A DNA stretch of 64,000 nucleotides, from contig UPZG01000001.1 in assembly GCA_900538705.1 (NCBI GenBank), forward strand, positions 558,001 through 622,000, given 5' to 3'. Shown here piece by piece: positions 34,093-42,507 of the stretch. Below the pieces are notes generated by a model that was given only the letters and a program-made list of their open reading frames with translations, ran no database searches and had not been told where the DNA came from. Source of the DNA: an uncultured Porphyromonadaceae bacterium. GTDB taxonomy: Bacteria; Bacteroidota; Bacteroidia; Bacteroidales; Barnesiellaceae_A. Numbering within the stretch: the first letter of the stretch is position 1; each line of letters starts with the position of its first letter. A program made the translations under genes and the position numbers.

Positions 34093-34100
34093 TATCTTTG
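34093..34100 (+). promoter_or_regulatory. Bacteroidetes -7 element for the AraC regulator gene
   Basis: TATCTTTG precedes the start by about 30 bp. A tandem 10-bp repeat (ATGGATAAGA twice, 34121-34140) covers the start; only the second ATG, at 34131, is in the open frame. Confidence 0.6.
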
Positions 34101-34130
34101 TGATGAGAAAAATTATGGAAATGGATAAGA

Positions 34131-35030
34131 ATGGATAAGATTGTGAATCTAGAAGATATAATCAGTGTGCCGTTTAGCAAAACACGGTGCGGAGTGGATT
34201 TTTACATCAATACAGGTAGTAGTAGTGATGTATGTGGCGTACTCACAGAACACAAAAGATTTAAAACAGATTTCTTTAACTTCTATTTTATTCGCAAGGC
34301 CAATGGTTTTTTGCTATTGAATTTCCGTAAAATACCGTTACACGATGGCATCATTTTATTGCTATCTCCGCATCAACAGCAGGAGTGGCATGTAGACGAG
34401 CGGCAGCTAGAATATACTTTTCTTATTTTTAGAGAAGACTTTATGCATACATTCCTTTCGGATAAATTTTTTGTATATCGTTTGCTTTATTGTTATCAGA
34501 CCGATACGTTGCCTACGCTTATTGCATCGCTGGAGGAACAATCTGTTTATAGTAGGCTGCTTAGTCTTATAAAACAAGAACTGCAGCATCCCCTGGCCGA
34601 TAGTTACAATATAATTGTGTCTTTGCTTTATTATCTATTGCTACTTATTAACCGCAATTATGCACGTTTTTATAACTTGCCTGTTGATATAGCACGCAAT
34701 AATTATGCATTTCGGTTTAAAGACTTATTAGAGCGGCATATTCGTGATGTGCAAAGAGTGGAGGAATATGCCCGTATGTTGGGAATAAGTCGTGTGACAC
34801 TCAATAATGCCGTGAAATCACAATTTGGCGTATCGGCAAATCATCTGATGAAGCAACGGTTGTTGGAAGATTTGAAAAATGAGCTTCTTTTTTCAGACAA
34901 CACTATATCTCAACTCGCCGACAGCTTCCATTTTTCAGATGCCAGCCATTTGATGCGTTTTTTCAAACAACAAACGGGAAAAACTTTCTTGCAGTATAAG
35001 CAAGATTATATGAATGGTATTTATGAATAA
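34131..35030 (+). CDS. AraC family transcriptional regulator
   Basis: A 299-residue regulator. The N-terminal ~190 residues form a cupin-like sensing domain (HDGIILLLSPHQQQEWHVDERQLEYTFLIF). The C-terminal AraC domain has two helix-turn-helix motifs (VEEYARMLGISRVTLNNAVKSQFGVSANHLMKQRLL and ISQLADSFHFSDASHLMRFFKQQTGKT). The ligand is unknown. It diverges from the DUF5131/radical SAM pair and probably controls it; menB begins 40 bp downstream but has its own promoter. Confidence 0.9.
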   Translation: MDKIVNLEDIISVPFSKTRCGVDFYINTGSSSDVCGVLTEHKRFKTDFFNFYFIRKANGFLLLNFRKIPLHDGIILLLSPHQQQEWHVDERQLEYTFLIFREDFMHTFLSDKFFVYRLLYCYQTDTLPTLIASLEEQSVYSRLLSLIKQELQHPLADSYNIIVSLLYYLLLLINRNYARFYNLPVDIARNNYAFRFKDLLERHIRDVQRVEEYARMLGISRVTLNNAVKSQFGVSANHLMKQRLLEDLKNELLFSDNTISQLADSFHFSDASHLMRFFKQQTGKTFLQYKQDYMNGIYE

Positions 35031-35039
35031 TTATTTTGT

Positions 35040-35047
35040 ACTTTTGA
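35040..35047 (+). promoter_or_regulatory. Bacteroidetes -7 element for menBCE
   Basis: TACTTTTG matches TAnnTTTG and lies 23 bp before the menB start. Confidence 0.5.
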
Positions 35048-35070
35048 ACTTCTTATAATATATATTTCCT

Positions 35071-35895
35071 ATGGCTATAAGAGAATGGAAAACGATAAAA
35101 GAATATACCGATATTCTTTTTCAGCAATATGGCGGTATTGCCAAGATTACGATAAACCGTCCTGAAGTGTATAATGCATTTCGCCCGCAAACCAATTTCG
35201 AGATGCTCGATGCTATGTCGATATGTCGTGAGCGTAGCGATATAGGAGTAATCGTTTTTACCGGAGCCGGAGACAAAGCATTTTGTTCGGGCGGAGACCA
35301 GCGTGTAAAAGGGCTGGGTGGCTACATAGGAGACGACGGAGTGCCACGCCTCAATGTACTCGACTTGCATAAGGCCATTCGTTCTATTCCCAAACCGGTT
35401 ATTGCTATGGTCAACGGCTATGCTATAGGTGGCGGAAATGTATTGCAAGTGGTATGTGACCTTACCATAGCATCAGAGAATGCCCGTTTCGGCCAAACCG
35501 GCCCTAAGGTGGGTAGTTTCGACGGAGGTTTCGGTTCGTCTTATTTGGCACGTATCGTAGGGCAAAAGAAGGCTCGTGAGATATGGTTTTTGTGCAGGCA
35601 GTATACGGCGCGAGAGGCAGAGCAGATGGGTATGGTCAATAAGGTCGTTCCCTTTGACCGACTTGAAGATGAAACGGTAGAGTGGTGCGAAACCATTCTT
35701 AAACGCAGCCCTATGGCGATAAGGATGATAAAACGAGCATTGAATGCCGAGCTGGATGGACAACGAGGCCTTATGGAGTTTGCCGGCGATGCTACACTGA
35801 TGTATTATCTCATGGAGGAGGCGCAAGAGGGTAAGCGTGCTTTCCTCGAAAAACGCGACCCCGATTTCGATAAGTTTCCCAAATTCCCCGGGTGA
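35071..35895 (+). CDS. menB: 1,4-dihydroxy-2-naphthoyl-CoA synthase
   Basis: MenB closes the naphthoate ring from o-succinylbenzoyl-CoA in menaquinone synthesis. The 274-residue crotonase-fold protein has ITINRPEVYNAFRPQT, SGGDQRVKG and the oxyanion helix VNGYAIGGGNVLQVVCDLTIAS. MenB marks follow: FGQTGPKVGSFDGGFGSSYLARIVGQKKAREIWF and MGMVNKVVP. The end (KRDPDFDKFPKFPG) is characteristic. It is first in menB-menC-menE; the menC start lies one base after the stop codon. Confidence 0.96.
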   Translation: MAIREWKTIKEYTDILFQQYGGIAKITINRPEVYNAFRPQTNFEMLDAMSICRERSDIGVIVFTGAGDKAFCSGGDQRVKGLGGYIGDDGVPRLNVLDLHKAIRSIPKPVIAMVNGYAIGGGNVLQVVCDLTIASENARFGQTGPKVGSFDGGFGSSYLARIVGQKKAREIWFLCRQYTAREAEQMGMVNKVVPFDRLEDETVEWCETILKRSPMAIRMIKRALNAELDGQRGLMEFAGDATLMYYLMEEAQEGKRAFLEKRDPDFDKFPKFPG

Positions 35896-35896
35896 T

Positions 35897-36955
35897 ATGT
35901 TGCAAGCTCGATATGCCCCGTATCGCTTATATTTCAAAGAGCCGAGCGGTACCTCGCGCGGCGTGCTCACCTATAAAGATACCTATTTCGTGCAGGTACG
36001 AGACAGCGATGACCCATCTCGCGTAGGTTGGGGTGAATGTGCGCTATTCAAGGGATTAGGCTCTGACGACGACCCACGGTATGAGGCCGAGCTCTCTCAT
36101 GCTTGCCGCACAATAGGCGAGAGTGAACCGGCAGAGTTTTTGTCGAAGCTCGGGCGATGGAGCTCGTTGCGTTTTGGTTTTGAGACTGCGTTGCAAAATC
36201 TTGCCGGATGGCACGATTATCCGTCGTCGTTTGTAGATGGGACGTATGCCATCACCATCAACGGATTGGTGTGGATGGGCGACAGTGAGACGATGCTACG
36301 GCGTATGGAAGAGAAGTTGAAAGCCGGCTTTAAGTGCATCAAACTCAAAATAGGGGCTATAGATTTCGATGCCGAGTTGCGTTTGTTGGCTGCTGTACGT
36401 TCTCGTTACGACCGCTCGCAGGTAGAGTTGCGTGTCGATGCCAATGGAGCGTTTACACCGCAAAATGCCTTATCTAAAATAGAACGGTTGGCTCGTTATG
36501 ACTTGCATTCAATAGAGCAACCGCTACCGGCCGGCCATCCGGCCGAGTTGGCTCGGTTGTGCGCTGTTTCACCTGTACCGGTGGCGCTGGATGAAGAGCT
36601 GGTGGCGTGTCGGGTAGTTACTCCCGATGTGGCAGCTCGCCTGCTCGATGACATACATCCTCATTATATCGTCCTGAAACCTTCGTTGGTTGGCGGTTTT
36701 GCCGGAGCTTCGTGCTGGATGCATGCAGCACAAGAACGAGGAATAGGGTGGTGGATAACGTCGGCTCTCGAATCGAATGTAGGGCTTGCAGCTATAGCAC
36801 GTTATACGGCTTCATTCCATTCCGAAATGCCTCAAGGTTTGGGAACGGGGGCTTTATATACCAATAATATACCATCACCGTTGCGATTGATAGGAGAGAA
36901 ACTATCCTACGATACGCATGGTGTGTGGCACTATCCTGAACTTACATGGAAATAA
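35897..36955 (+). CDS. menC: o-succinylbenzoate synthase
   Basis: MenC dehydrates SHCHC to o-succinylbenzoate. The 352-residue enolase-superfamily protein has the catalytic Lys motif CIKLKIGAIDFDAE. Metal ligands are in LRVDANGAFTPQNAL, SIEQPLPAG and PVALDEELV, and KPSLVGGF holds the second Lys. An upstream in-frame ATG at 35837 lies within menB. ATG 35897 follows the menB stop directly and gives the normal N-terminus (ARYAPYRLYFKEPSGTSRG). Confidence 0.94.
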   Translation: MLQARYAPYRLYFKEPSGTSRGVLTYKDTYFVQVRDSDDPSRVGWGECALFKGLGSDDDPRYEAELSHACRTIGESEPAEFLSKLGRWSSLRFGFETALQNLAGWHDYPSSFVDGTYAITINGLVWMGDSETMLRRMEEKLKAGFKCIKLKIGAIDFDAELRLLAAVRSRYDRSQVELRVDANGAFTPQNALSKIERLARYDLHSIEQPLPAGHPAELARLCAVSPVPVALDEELVACRVVTPDVAARLLDDIHPHYIVLKPSLVGGFAGASCWMHAAQERGIGWWITSALESNVGLAAIARYTASFHSEMPQGLGTGALYTNNIPSPLRLIGEKLSYDTHGVWHYPELTWK

Positions 36956-37962
36956 GAATAAACGATTGCACGGCGACCGAGCCTGTGCAGTTACGAGGAA
37001 AACTTCCCGACGATGTGGTCGATTTCCTGGAGGAGTGGTTCTCTCCACTCGATTATGTCGAGGGGCACACTTCTGGGTCTACTGGCACACCGCAACCGTT
37101 GCGTCTCTATAAACGAGATATGATAGCTTCGGCAGCCATAACCAACCGCTATATGGGTATTACGGCGCAGTCGTCATTATTGCTGTGCCTTTCGGTACAT
37201 TATATTGCCGGTAAAATGATGGTAGTAAGAGCTTTACAAGCCGGAGCGATGCTTTATGTAGTGCCGCCTTCTTCGCACCCGTTGGCGACGTGGAATCGCC
37301 GTGTAGATGTGGCATCGATGGTACCCATGCAGGTTGAAGCTACACTCCGTGATTGTGACGGAGGTACCCGCTTGTCGCTTGTGTCGCAATTATTGGTGGG
37401 TGGCGCTCCTGTCTCAAAGCAACTCTCCAAGCAATTGGCGGCATTGCCAATACAAGTATATATTACTTATGGTATGACGGAGACTGTCTCGCATGTAGCG
37501 CTGCGACGTATCGGCGACAATTTCTATACCGCTGTGGGTGATGTGAGCTTTTCGCTCGATGAACGTGATTGTTTGGTTATCGAAGCACCGCACTTGAGTC
37601 GTAAAAATTTTGTGACTAACGATGTGGTAGAGCTTCTCGATGACCGGCGCTTTATATGGAAAGGACGTTATGATAATGTCATAATAAGCGGGGGGCTTAA
37701 GTTCCATGCCGAAAATATAGAACAAAAGATAGCCCCCCTTATGAAAGGACGATATTATATAGTATCGGCTCCCGACGCGCTGTTGGGTGAGCGTATCGTA
37801 TTGGTCATCGAAGATGAGCCATACGATGCTGAGCGTATGCAGCTTTTGCAACAGTCACTCTCTACACTATTGTCACATTACGAGATGCCCCGTACCATAT
37901 ACTTTATGCCCCGTTTTGTCGAGACCTATTCTGGTAAGGTAAAACGTGTATTGCCCCAGTAA
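36946..37962 (+). CDS. menE: o-succinylbenzoate-CoA ligase (short form)
   Basis: MenE activates o-succinylbenzoate with CoA and ATP. The 338-residue protein is the short Bacteroidetes form of an acyl-adenylating enzyme (usual ~450-490). Its motifs are TSGSTGTPQPLRL (P-loop), YITYGMTETVSHVALR, DVVELLDDRRFIWKGRYDNVIISGG and SGKVKRVLP with the catalytic C-terminal Lys. It overlaps the end of menC by 10 bp and ends the unit. Confidence 0.93.
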   Translation: MEIRINDCTATEPVQLRGKLPDDVVDFLEEWFSPLDYVEGHTSGSTGTPQPLRLYKRDMIASAAITNRYMGITAQSSLLLCLSVHYIAGKMMVVRALQAGAMLYVVPPSSHPLATWNRRVDVASMVPMQVEATLRDCDGGTRLSLVSQLLVGGAPVSKQLSKQLAALPIQVYITYGMTETVSHVALRRIGDNFYTAVGDVSFSLDERDCLVIEAPHLSRKNFVTNDVVELLDDRRFIWKGRYDNVIISGGLKFHAENIEQKIAPLMKGRYYIVSAPDALLGERIVLVIEDEPYDAERMQLLQQSLSTLLSHYEMPRTIYFMPRFVETYSGKVKRVLPQ

Positions 37963-37991
37963 TTGTGTGGCCTTGTAGAGAGCTGATGACA

Positions 37992-40556
37992 TCAGCGCAG
38001 TTTGTTGTTTTCCACTGTGTCGGCAGCGATGTCGACACAATCTAAATGGAAGTTATTACCAGCCGTCCCGTTGAGAATTATTCTGTAATATTTGTAGGGT
38101 GGAGCAGCGAGGCGTATAGGTAGGTGTCCGCCGGCGTTCCCATTGTATGTTGCGTCGTATATGGGTATGAAAGCCTCTTCGGGCTCGTGAGCTGCGGCAA
38201 TAATTATTTTCATATTTTCGCAAAAACCTTGTAGTCGCAGGCATACTTCTTGTAGCCTGGTATAGGCGTCAGTGGCGATGCTGATAGGTCGGGTTACAAG
38301 GGTAATGTTGTTTTCTGTAAAGGTCTCTTGGTAAAGGTCGTAGACAGCTCCGCTACTGTCTTGAGCCAGCAGAGCATTATATCCGTCAATAATTCTCTGA
38401 TATGAACAGGCTCTGCGGTACAAATGTCCTGTAGGCAGGTGCAGTACCCACATATAGGGAAAATCCTTGTTACAGAATAGGAGCTCCCTTTTGTCGTATA
38501 AGTATCCCGAGGATATCTTGCTGTCGAAAAAGGAGGCTAACGAGTGCATGTCGCTACTTGCAGCAGAGATGTCGGGTATGAGTTGCGACAGTTGGTTCTC
38601 AAAAATCGTTTCGGGAAATTCGTTGAGCGATAGCAATTCGGCCGATTGGGAACCGCTTATTGTAAAGATGGAATTTCCCGAAAGATAAATAATTGCATTT
38701 TCTAACGTGGTGATGCAATGACTTTCGCTTACCGGTTCTCTGTTGATAGGCGTGCAACGAGCATAGCAAACATCCTCATTGCCATTTTGCATGGCCCATA
38801 TCCCTTCGTCGGTAAAAATGTATAGAGGAAATTCGCCGTATTGTCCCTGCGATAGAGCTGCAGTAGTAGTGGCTATGCCGGTGATACATCCGCCCGAAAT
38901 AGAGTATGACAGTTCTGAGGGGAAGAAAAATGGATTATCTATCTCAGATACCCGCATGAGGTTGCGGTGACGACGTACGATATTGACCGAGTTTTCGGGA
39001 AAGTCGTCTGTAACATTTTCTGTTACAGCAATTTTATCCCATGAAGTTATATCGATGTCGGTAAATTCGGAGTGTATATATGAAGCCCTGTTTTCGTTGC
39101 CGACGCTCTCTAACAAGAAGGTGTGGCGGTATTCATATCCATCGAGTCTTACGGCAATTTCCATAGAGAGGGCGCTATTGTCGGGATATGATAGCAACGG
39201 TGAAAATACAGATGAAAAATGTGGTATGCTGCCCCGCCATATAACGTAGTTGTCGCCGCCGTCGGAGAACATCAGGCGTGTTTTTATGTAGGCTTCGGCC
39301 GTGGTGTCGGAATCCGATAATGCCGTGTGGAACAGGGTTGCCGGATAACCTTCATAATAAGTACGAGTGATGTCGGCAAGGTGTAGCCGGTTATTGTAGA
39401 CAAACGATTGTTGTGCGCCCATGGGGTTGAAGTTGGCAGTATCGGTTGTGAGACGTTGTTGATAGATAATATTGTTGGGATTACAATCGGGAGTTATCTC
39501 ACAGAGTGTATTGGTAGAAAGTTCTTCAAGTTCGTCTATGCTGTATATTTTATAAAAAAGTGATTCCTCACGAGCTTGTTGCGCAGCTTGTCCTATGTCT
39601 ACGATAGGAGCTCGATATGTATATTGGTAACGATTTTGTGATATTTCTACATAGTCGTTCGACTCGATAAGTTCGTCACTTAATAATGGAATTTCTGCCG
39701 AGGCAAAAAAGTCTATTCCTGTTACGATATCTTTCCAGTCGTCAAGGTTGATACTCTCTATACGATATCCCACGGTAGAGGAATAGAGGCCGACGGTATA
39801 GTCGGTCATATATGTAGTGTTTTGAGCTTCCATGTAGCTGAAAATAGCGTATCGTTCTCTTTGTAGCTCTTCGATATTGCGGCAGCATAGTACGACGGGT
39901 GGAGAAGGAAGTATGTGGCTTCCATCATAAAGTCGTAAGGCATATCGCATGATAATAGGTTGTACAAAACGGTAATTGTCGTGCTCGGTATCGCGTAGCT
40001 TGAAGTATGTACCGGTTTCGCGAGATGTAAATCCTTCACGAACTGCATCAGTGATATTCTCTACTTTCCCCGCGATAGAGTAGCTGGGTACGTAGCTGCT
40101 TCTGAATTGATAAGATGTTTCGTGCAATGTGATGATGGGCATAGGAGGCAGATTACCCAAGCATATATATCCGGTAGAGCGGTGTAAAAGATAATAGACC
40201 TGCGACGGGCATACAATAATCAATGTATTACCCAGTGAATCGATACGCGTAAAAGCCTCGTTGAGAGTCAATATTTTTTCTGCTATGGTAGTACACCCGG
40301 TCTCATCAATATCAAACTCATGATATATGTCGTTGCCTTTATAAAAAATGTGGTGCCGAGAGTCGTGGCACACATGTATGTAGGCGAGTATGCGCTCACT
40401 GTTGGCAGGTTCGTATATCTTGTAGGCATTGCCTGTAGGGCATAAAGTGCTGTTGATGTTTCGCAGGTTTACTACTTTGCTGCAACTGCCGGCCTCGGCA
40501 AAGCGGGCGGCGCTGTTGCATGCTGTTCCTAAGAATAACAAACGTTTCCTCGTCAT
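37992..40556 (-). CDS. Large protein of unknown function, possible phage-structural-like propeller
   Basis: An 854-residue protein I do not recognise with confidence. It begins MTRKRLLFLGTACNSAARFAEAG. A short hydrophobic start with GTAC might be a poor lipobox, and there is no convincing signal peptide. The body is rich in Tyr, Ser and Asn with repeated short strands. RYALRLYDGSHILPSPPVVLCC recalls structural proteins of Bacteroidales phages, and YLYDKRELLFCNKDFPYMWVLHLPTGHLYRR resembles a propeller blade. The C-terminus (MKIIIAAAHEPEEAF ... YYRIILNGTAGNNFHLDCVDI) looks like a beta-sandwich. No phage genes are adjacent. It is a single gene, convergent with menE and divergent from rpmB. Confidence 0.5.
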   Translation of the reverse strand: MTRKRLLFLGTACNSAARFAEAGSCSKVVNLRNINSTLCPTGNAYKIYEPANSERILAYIHVCHDSRHHIFYKGNDIYHEFDIDETGCTTIAEKILTLNEAFTRIDSLGNTLIIVCPSQVYYLLHRSTGYICLGNLPPMPIITLHETSYQFRSSYVPSYSIAGKVENITDAVREGFTSRETGTYFKLRDTEHDNYRFVQPIIMRYALRLYDGSHILPSPPVVLCCRNIEELQRERYAIFSYMEAQNTTYMTDYTVGLYSSTVGYRIESINLDDWKDIVTGIDFFASAEIPLLSDELIESNDYVEISQNRYQYTYRAPIVDIGQAAQQAREESLFYKIYSIDELEELSTNTLCEITPDCNPNNIIYQQRLTTDTANFNPMGAQQSFVYNNRLHLADITRTYYEGYPATLFHTALSDSDTTAEAYIKTRLMFSDGGDNYVIWRGSIPHFSSVFSPLLSYPDNSALSMEIAVRLDGYEYRHTFLLESVGNENRASYIHSEFTDIDITSWDKIAVTENVTDDFPENSVNIVRRHRNLMRVSEIDNPFFFPSELSYSISGGCITGIATTTAALSQGQYGEFPLYIFTDEGIWAMQNGNEDVCYARCTPINREPVSESHCITTLENAIIYLSGNSIFTISGSQSAELLSLNEFPETIFENQLSQLIPDISAASSDMHSLASFFDSKISSGYLYDKRELLFCNKDFPYMWVLHLPTGHLYRRACSYQRIIDGYNALLAQDSSGAVYDLYQETFTENNITLVTRPISIATDAYTRLQEVCLRLQGFCENMKIIIAAAHEPEEAFIPIYDATYNGNAGGHLPIRLAAPPYKYYRIILNGTAGNNFHLDCVDIAADTVENNKLR

Positions 40557-40708
40557 AATAGCATATTTATTTATAATGTGGCGCTAAGGTAAGTACTGTA
40601 TGAAGGGTAAGATGTGCAATAAAATGACGTTTGCAGTTTGTTGGTGGGCTTGTTTCTCTTCGGGAAATGCGATTCTGAAAATATTTTTTCTTTTTTCTCC
40701 ATCGCAAA

Positions 40709-40740
40709 TTTGGATAGTAATGTAAAATGCCGTAAATTTG
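40709..40740 (+). promoter_or_regulatory. Bacteroidetes promoter for the rpmB-rpmG unit
   Basis: TTTG (40709-40712), a 20-bp spacer and TAAATTTG (40733-40740) fit both consensus halves. Confidence 0.65.
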
Positions 40741-40791
40741 CACACTGTTTGTGAAAGCCGGAAAAGTATAATAAAATAAACTAAGATAGCG

Positions 40792-41046
40792 ATGTCAAAG
40801 ATTTGTCAAATTACAGGGAAGAAAGCTATGGTTGGCAATAATGTTTCGCACTCGAAACGTCGTACGAAACGTCGTTTCAATGTCAACCTCTTCAACAAAA
40901 AATTCTATTGGGTCGAGCAAGATTGCTGGATCTCTCTTACTATCTCGGCTGCCGGCCTCCGTTTGATAAACAAGGTGGGGCTTGATGCTGCAATAAAGCA
41001 GGCTGTCGGCAAAGGGTATTTAACCGAAATAAAAGTGATGAACTGA
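40792..41046 (+). CDS. rpmB: Ribosomal protein bL28
   Basis: A large-subunit ribosomal protein, 84 residues. MSKICQITGKKAMVGNNVSHSKRRTKRRF is the standard L28 N-terminus, and KFYWVEQDCWISLTISAAGLRLINKVG is the core. It is followed after 1 bp by rpmG and then by the DUF4295 gene, a conserved Bacteroidetes order. Confidence 0.97.
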   Translation: MSKICQITGKKAMVGNNVSHSKRRTKRRFNVNLFNKKFYWVEQDCWISLTISAAGLRLINKVGLDAAIKQAVGKGYLTEIKVMN

Positions 41047-41047
41047 T

Positions 41048-41236
41048 ATGGCAAAGAAAGCTAAAGGTAATAGAGTGCAAGTTATACTCGAATGCACCGA
41101 GCATAAGGCAAGTGGTATGCCAGGCACTTCGCGTTATATTACTACTAAAAACCGCAAAAATACCACAGAACGTTTGGAGTTGAAAAAATATAACCCCATT
41201 CTTAAGAGAGTAACTGTTCATAAAGAAATAAAATAA
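41048..41236 (+). CDS. rpmG: Ribosomal protein bL33
   Basis: A 62-residue large-subunit protein (AKGNRVQVILECTEHKASGMPGTSRYITTKNRKNTTERLELKKYNP in the L33 pattern). It has only one cysteine, so it is the zinc-free type. It lies between rpmB and the DUF4295 gene. Confidence 0.96.
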   Translation: MAKKAKGNRVQVILECTEHKASGMPGTSRYITTKNRKNTTERLELKKYNPILKRVTVHKEIK

Positions 41237-41254
41237 AAGGAAGGAGACTGACAC

Positions 41255-41404
41255 ATGGCAAAGAAAGTCGTTGCAACCCTGCAAAAAGGTGACAGCCGCG
41301 CTTTTGCGAAAGTAATCAAAGTGGTGAAATCGCCCAAAACCGGCGCATATGTTTTCCAAGAGGAAATCCTGCCCAAGGATAGTGTTGCCGATGCAGTAAA
41401 ATAA
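41255..41404 (+). CDS. DUF4295 small protein
   Basis: A 49-residue basic protein (MAKKVVATLQKGDSRAFAKV, ending LPKDSVADAVK). This tiny family is nearly always found after rpmB and rpmG in Bacteroidetes, which suggests a ribosome-linked role, although none is proven. It lies 18 bp after rpmG, with AAGGAGAC just upstream, one of the few Shine-Dalgarno-like sequences in the window. A terminator follows. Confidence 0.88.
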   Translation: MAKKVVATLQKGDSRAFAKVIKVVKSPKTGAYVFQEEILPKDSVADAVK

Positions 41405-41437
41405 TTACTGCGATTGGTATCCTTTCTATACTACATA

Positions 41438-41479
41438 AAAAACTTTCTTGCGCATTAATGTGCGGGAAAGTTTTTTTTG
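41438..41479 (+). terminator. Terminator after the rpmB-rpmG-DUF4295 unit
   Basis: AAAAACTTTC and TGCGCA pair with TGTGCG and GAAAGTTTTT around a TTAA loop, with one bulge on each arm, followed by a run of T. Confidence 0.8.
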
Positions 41480-41493
41480 TCGGCTTATTTTGT

Positions 41494-41501
41494 TATTTTT
41501 G
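41494..41501 (+). promoter_or_regulatory. Bacteroidetes -7 element for ftsY
   Basis: TATTTTTG matches TAnnTTTG, 36 bp before the ftsY start and just after the preceding terminator. Confidence 0.5.
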
Positions 41502-41537
41502 TACACCGGGATGCTTATCAGCCCCGCTTAAATACTG

Positions 41538-42497
41538 ATGGTTATGGCTTGGTATAATTTCTTTTCCAAAGAGAAAAAGGAGACGTTAGACAAGGGTTTG
41601 TCGAAAACTAAAGAAGGCGTTTTTGCCAAATTGGCAAGAGCTGTCGCCGGCAAATCGCAGGTCGACGATGAAGTGTTGGACAACCTCGAGGAGGTCCTTA
41701 TTACCTCTGATGTGGGTGTCGATACCACCTTGCGTATCATAGAACGAGTGGAACAACGTGTCGCTCGCGATAAATATATGAGTACAAGTGAGTTGCAACG
41801 TATTTTGCGCGAAGAGATTGCAGCCCTTCTTGCCGAAACGGGTACCGACGATGAGGATGACTTCGTCTTACCAGAAGGCTCGCGTCCCTATGTTATTATG
41901 GTGGTAGGGGTAAACGGTGTAGGTAAAACCACCACAATAGGCAAGTTGGCATATCAGTATAAGAAAAAAGGTTACTCGGTATATTTGGGCGCTGCCGATA
42001 CGTTCAGGGCTGCCGCTGTAGAACAGTTGGTGGCATGGGGAGAGCGTGCTGATGTGCCGGTAATCAAGCAAAAAATGGGCTCAGATCCCGCTTCGGTGGC
42101 ATTTGATGCTGTAAGCTCGGCCAAGGCTAACCATGCCGATGTGGTAATTATCGATACGGCAGGACGTTTGCATAACAAAGTAGGGTTGATGAATGAGCTT
42201 ACCAAGATAAAAAATGTCATGGCAAAAGTCGTCCCTGACGCTCCCCATGAAGTATTGTTGGTACTCGATGGTTCTACAGGGCAGAATGCCTTCGAGCAGG
42301 CCAAGCAGTTTACGGCTGCAACAGAAGTAAATGAGTTGGCGATAACGAAACTCGACGGTACGGCCAAGGGTGGCGTTGTCATAGGTATCTCAGACCAATT
42401 TAAGATTCCTGTTAAATATATAGGTCTGGGCGAGGGCATAGACGATTTGCAAGTATTCCGTCGTCGTGCTTTTGTAGATTCTCTATTTGGCGACTGA
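41538..42497 (+). CDS. ftsY: Signal recognition particle receptor FtsY
   Basis: FtsY is the SRP receptor GTPase that docks ribosome-SRP complexes at the membrane. The 319-residue product has the N domain (KETLDKGLSKTKEGVFAKLARA) and the GTPase G domain with GVNGVGKTTTIGKLA, ADTFRAAAVEQL, DTAGRLHNK and TKLDGTAKGG, ending GLGEGIDDLQVFRRRAFVDSLFG. It lacks the long acidic A domain of E. coli FtsY, as is usual in this phylum. An ATG two codons later (MAWYNFFSK) is an equal start. rimO follows within 11 bp. Confidence 0.96.
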   Translation: MVMAWYNFFSKEKKETLDKGLSKTKEGVFAKLARAVAGKSQVDDEVLDNLEEVLITSDVGVDTTLRIIERVEQRVARDKYMSTSELQRILREEIAALLAETGTDDEDDFVLPEGSRPYVIMVVGVNGVGKTTTIGKLAYQYKKKGYSVYLGAADTFRAAAVEQLVAWGERADVPVIKQKMGSDPASVAFDAVSSAKANHADVVIIDTAGRLHNKVGLMNELTKIKNVMAKVVPDAPHEVLLVLDGSTGQNAFEQAKQFTAATEVNELAITKLDGTAKGGVVIGISDQFKIPVKYIGLGEGIDDLQVFRRRAFVDSLFGD

Positions 42498-42507
42498 TAC
42501 AGCAAGT

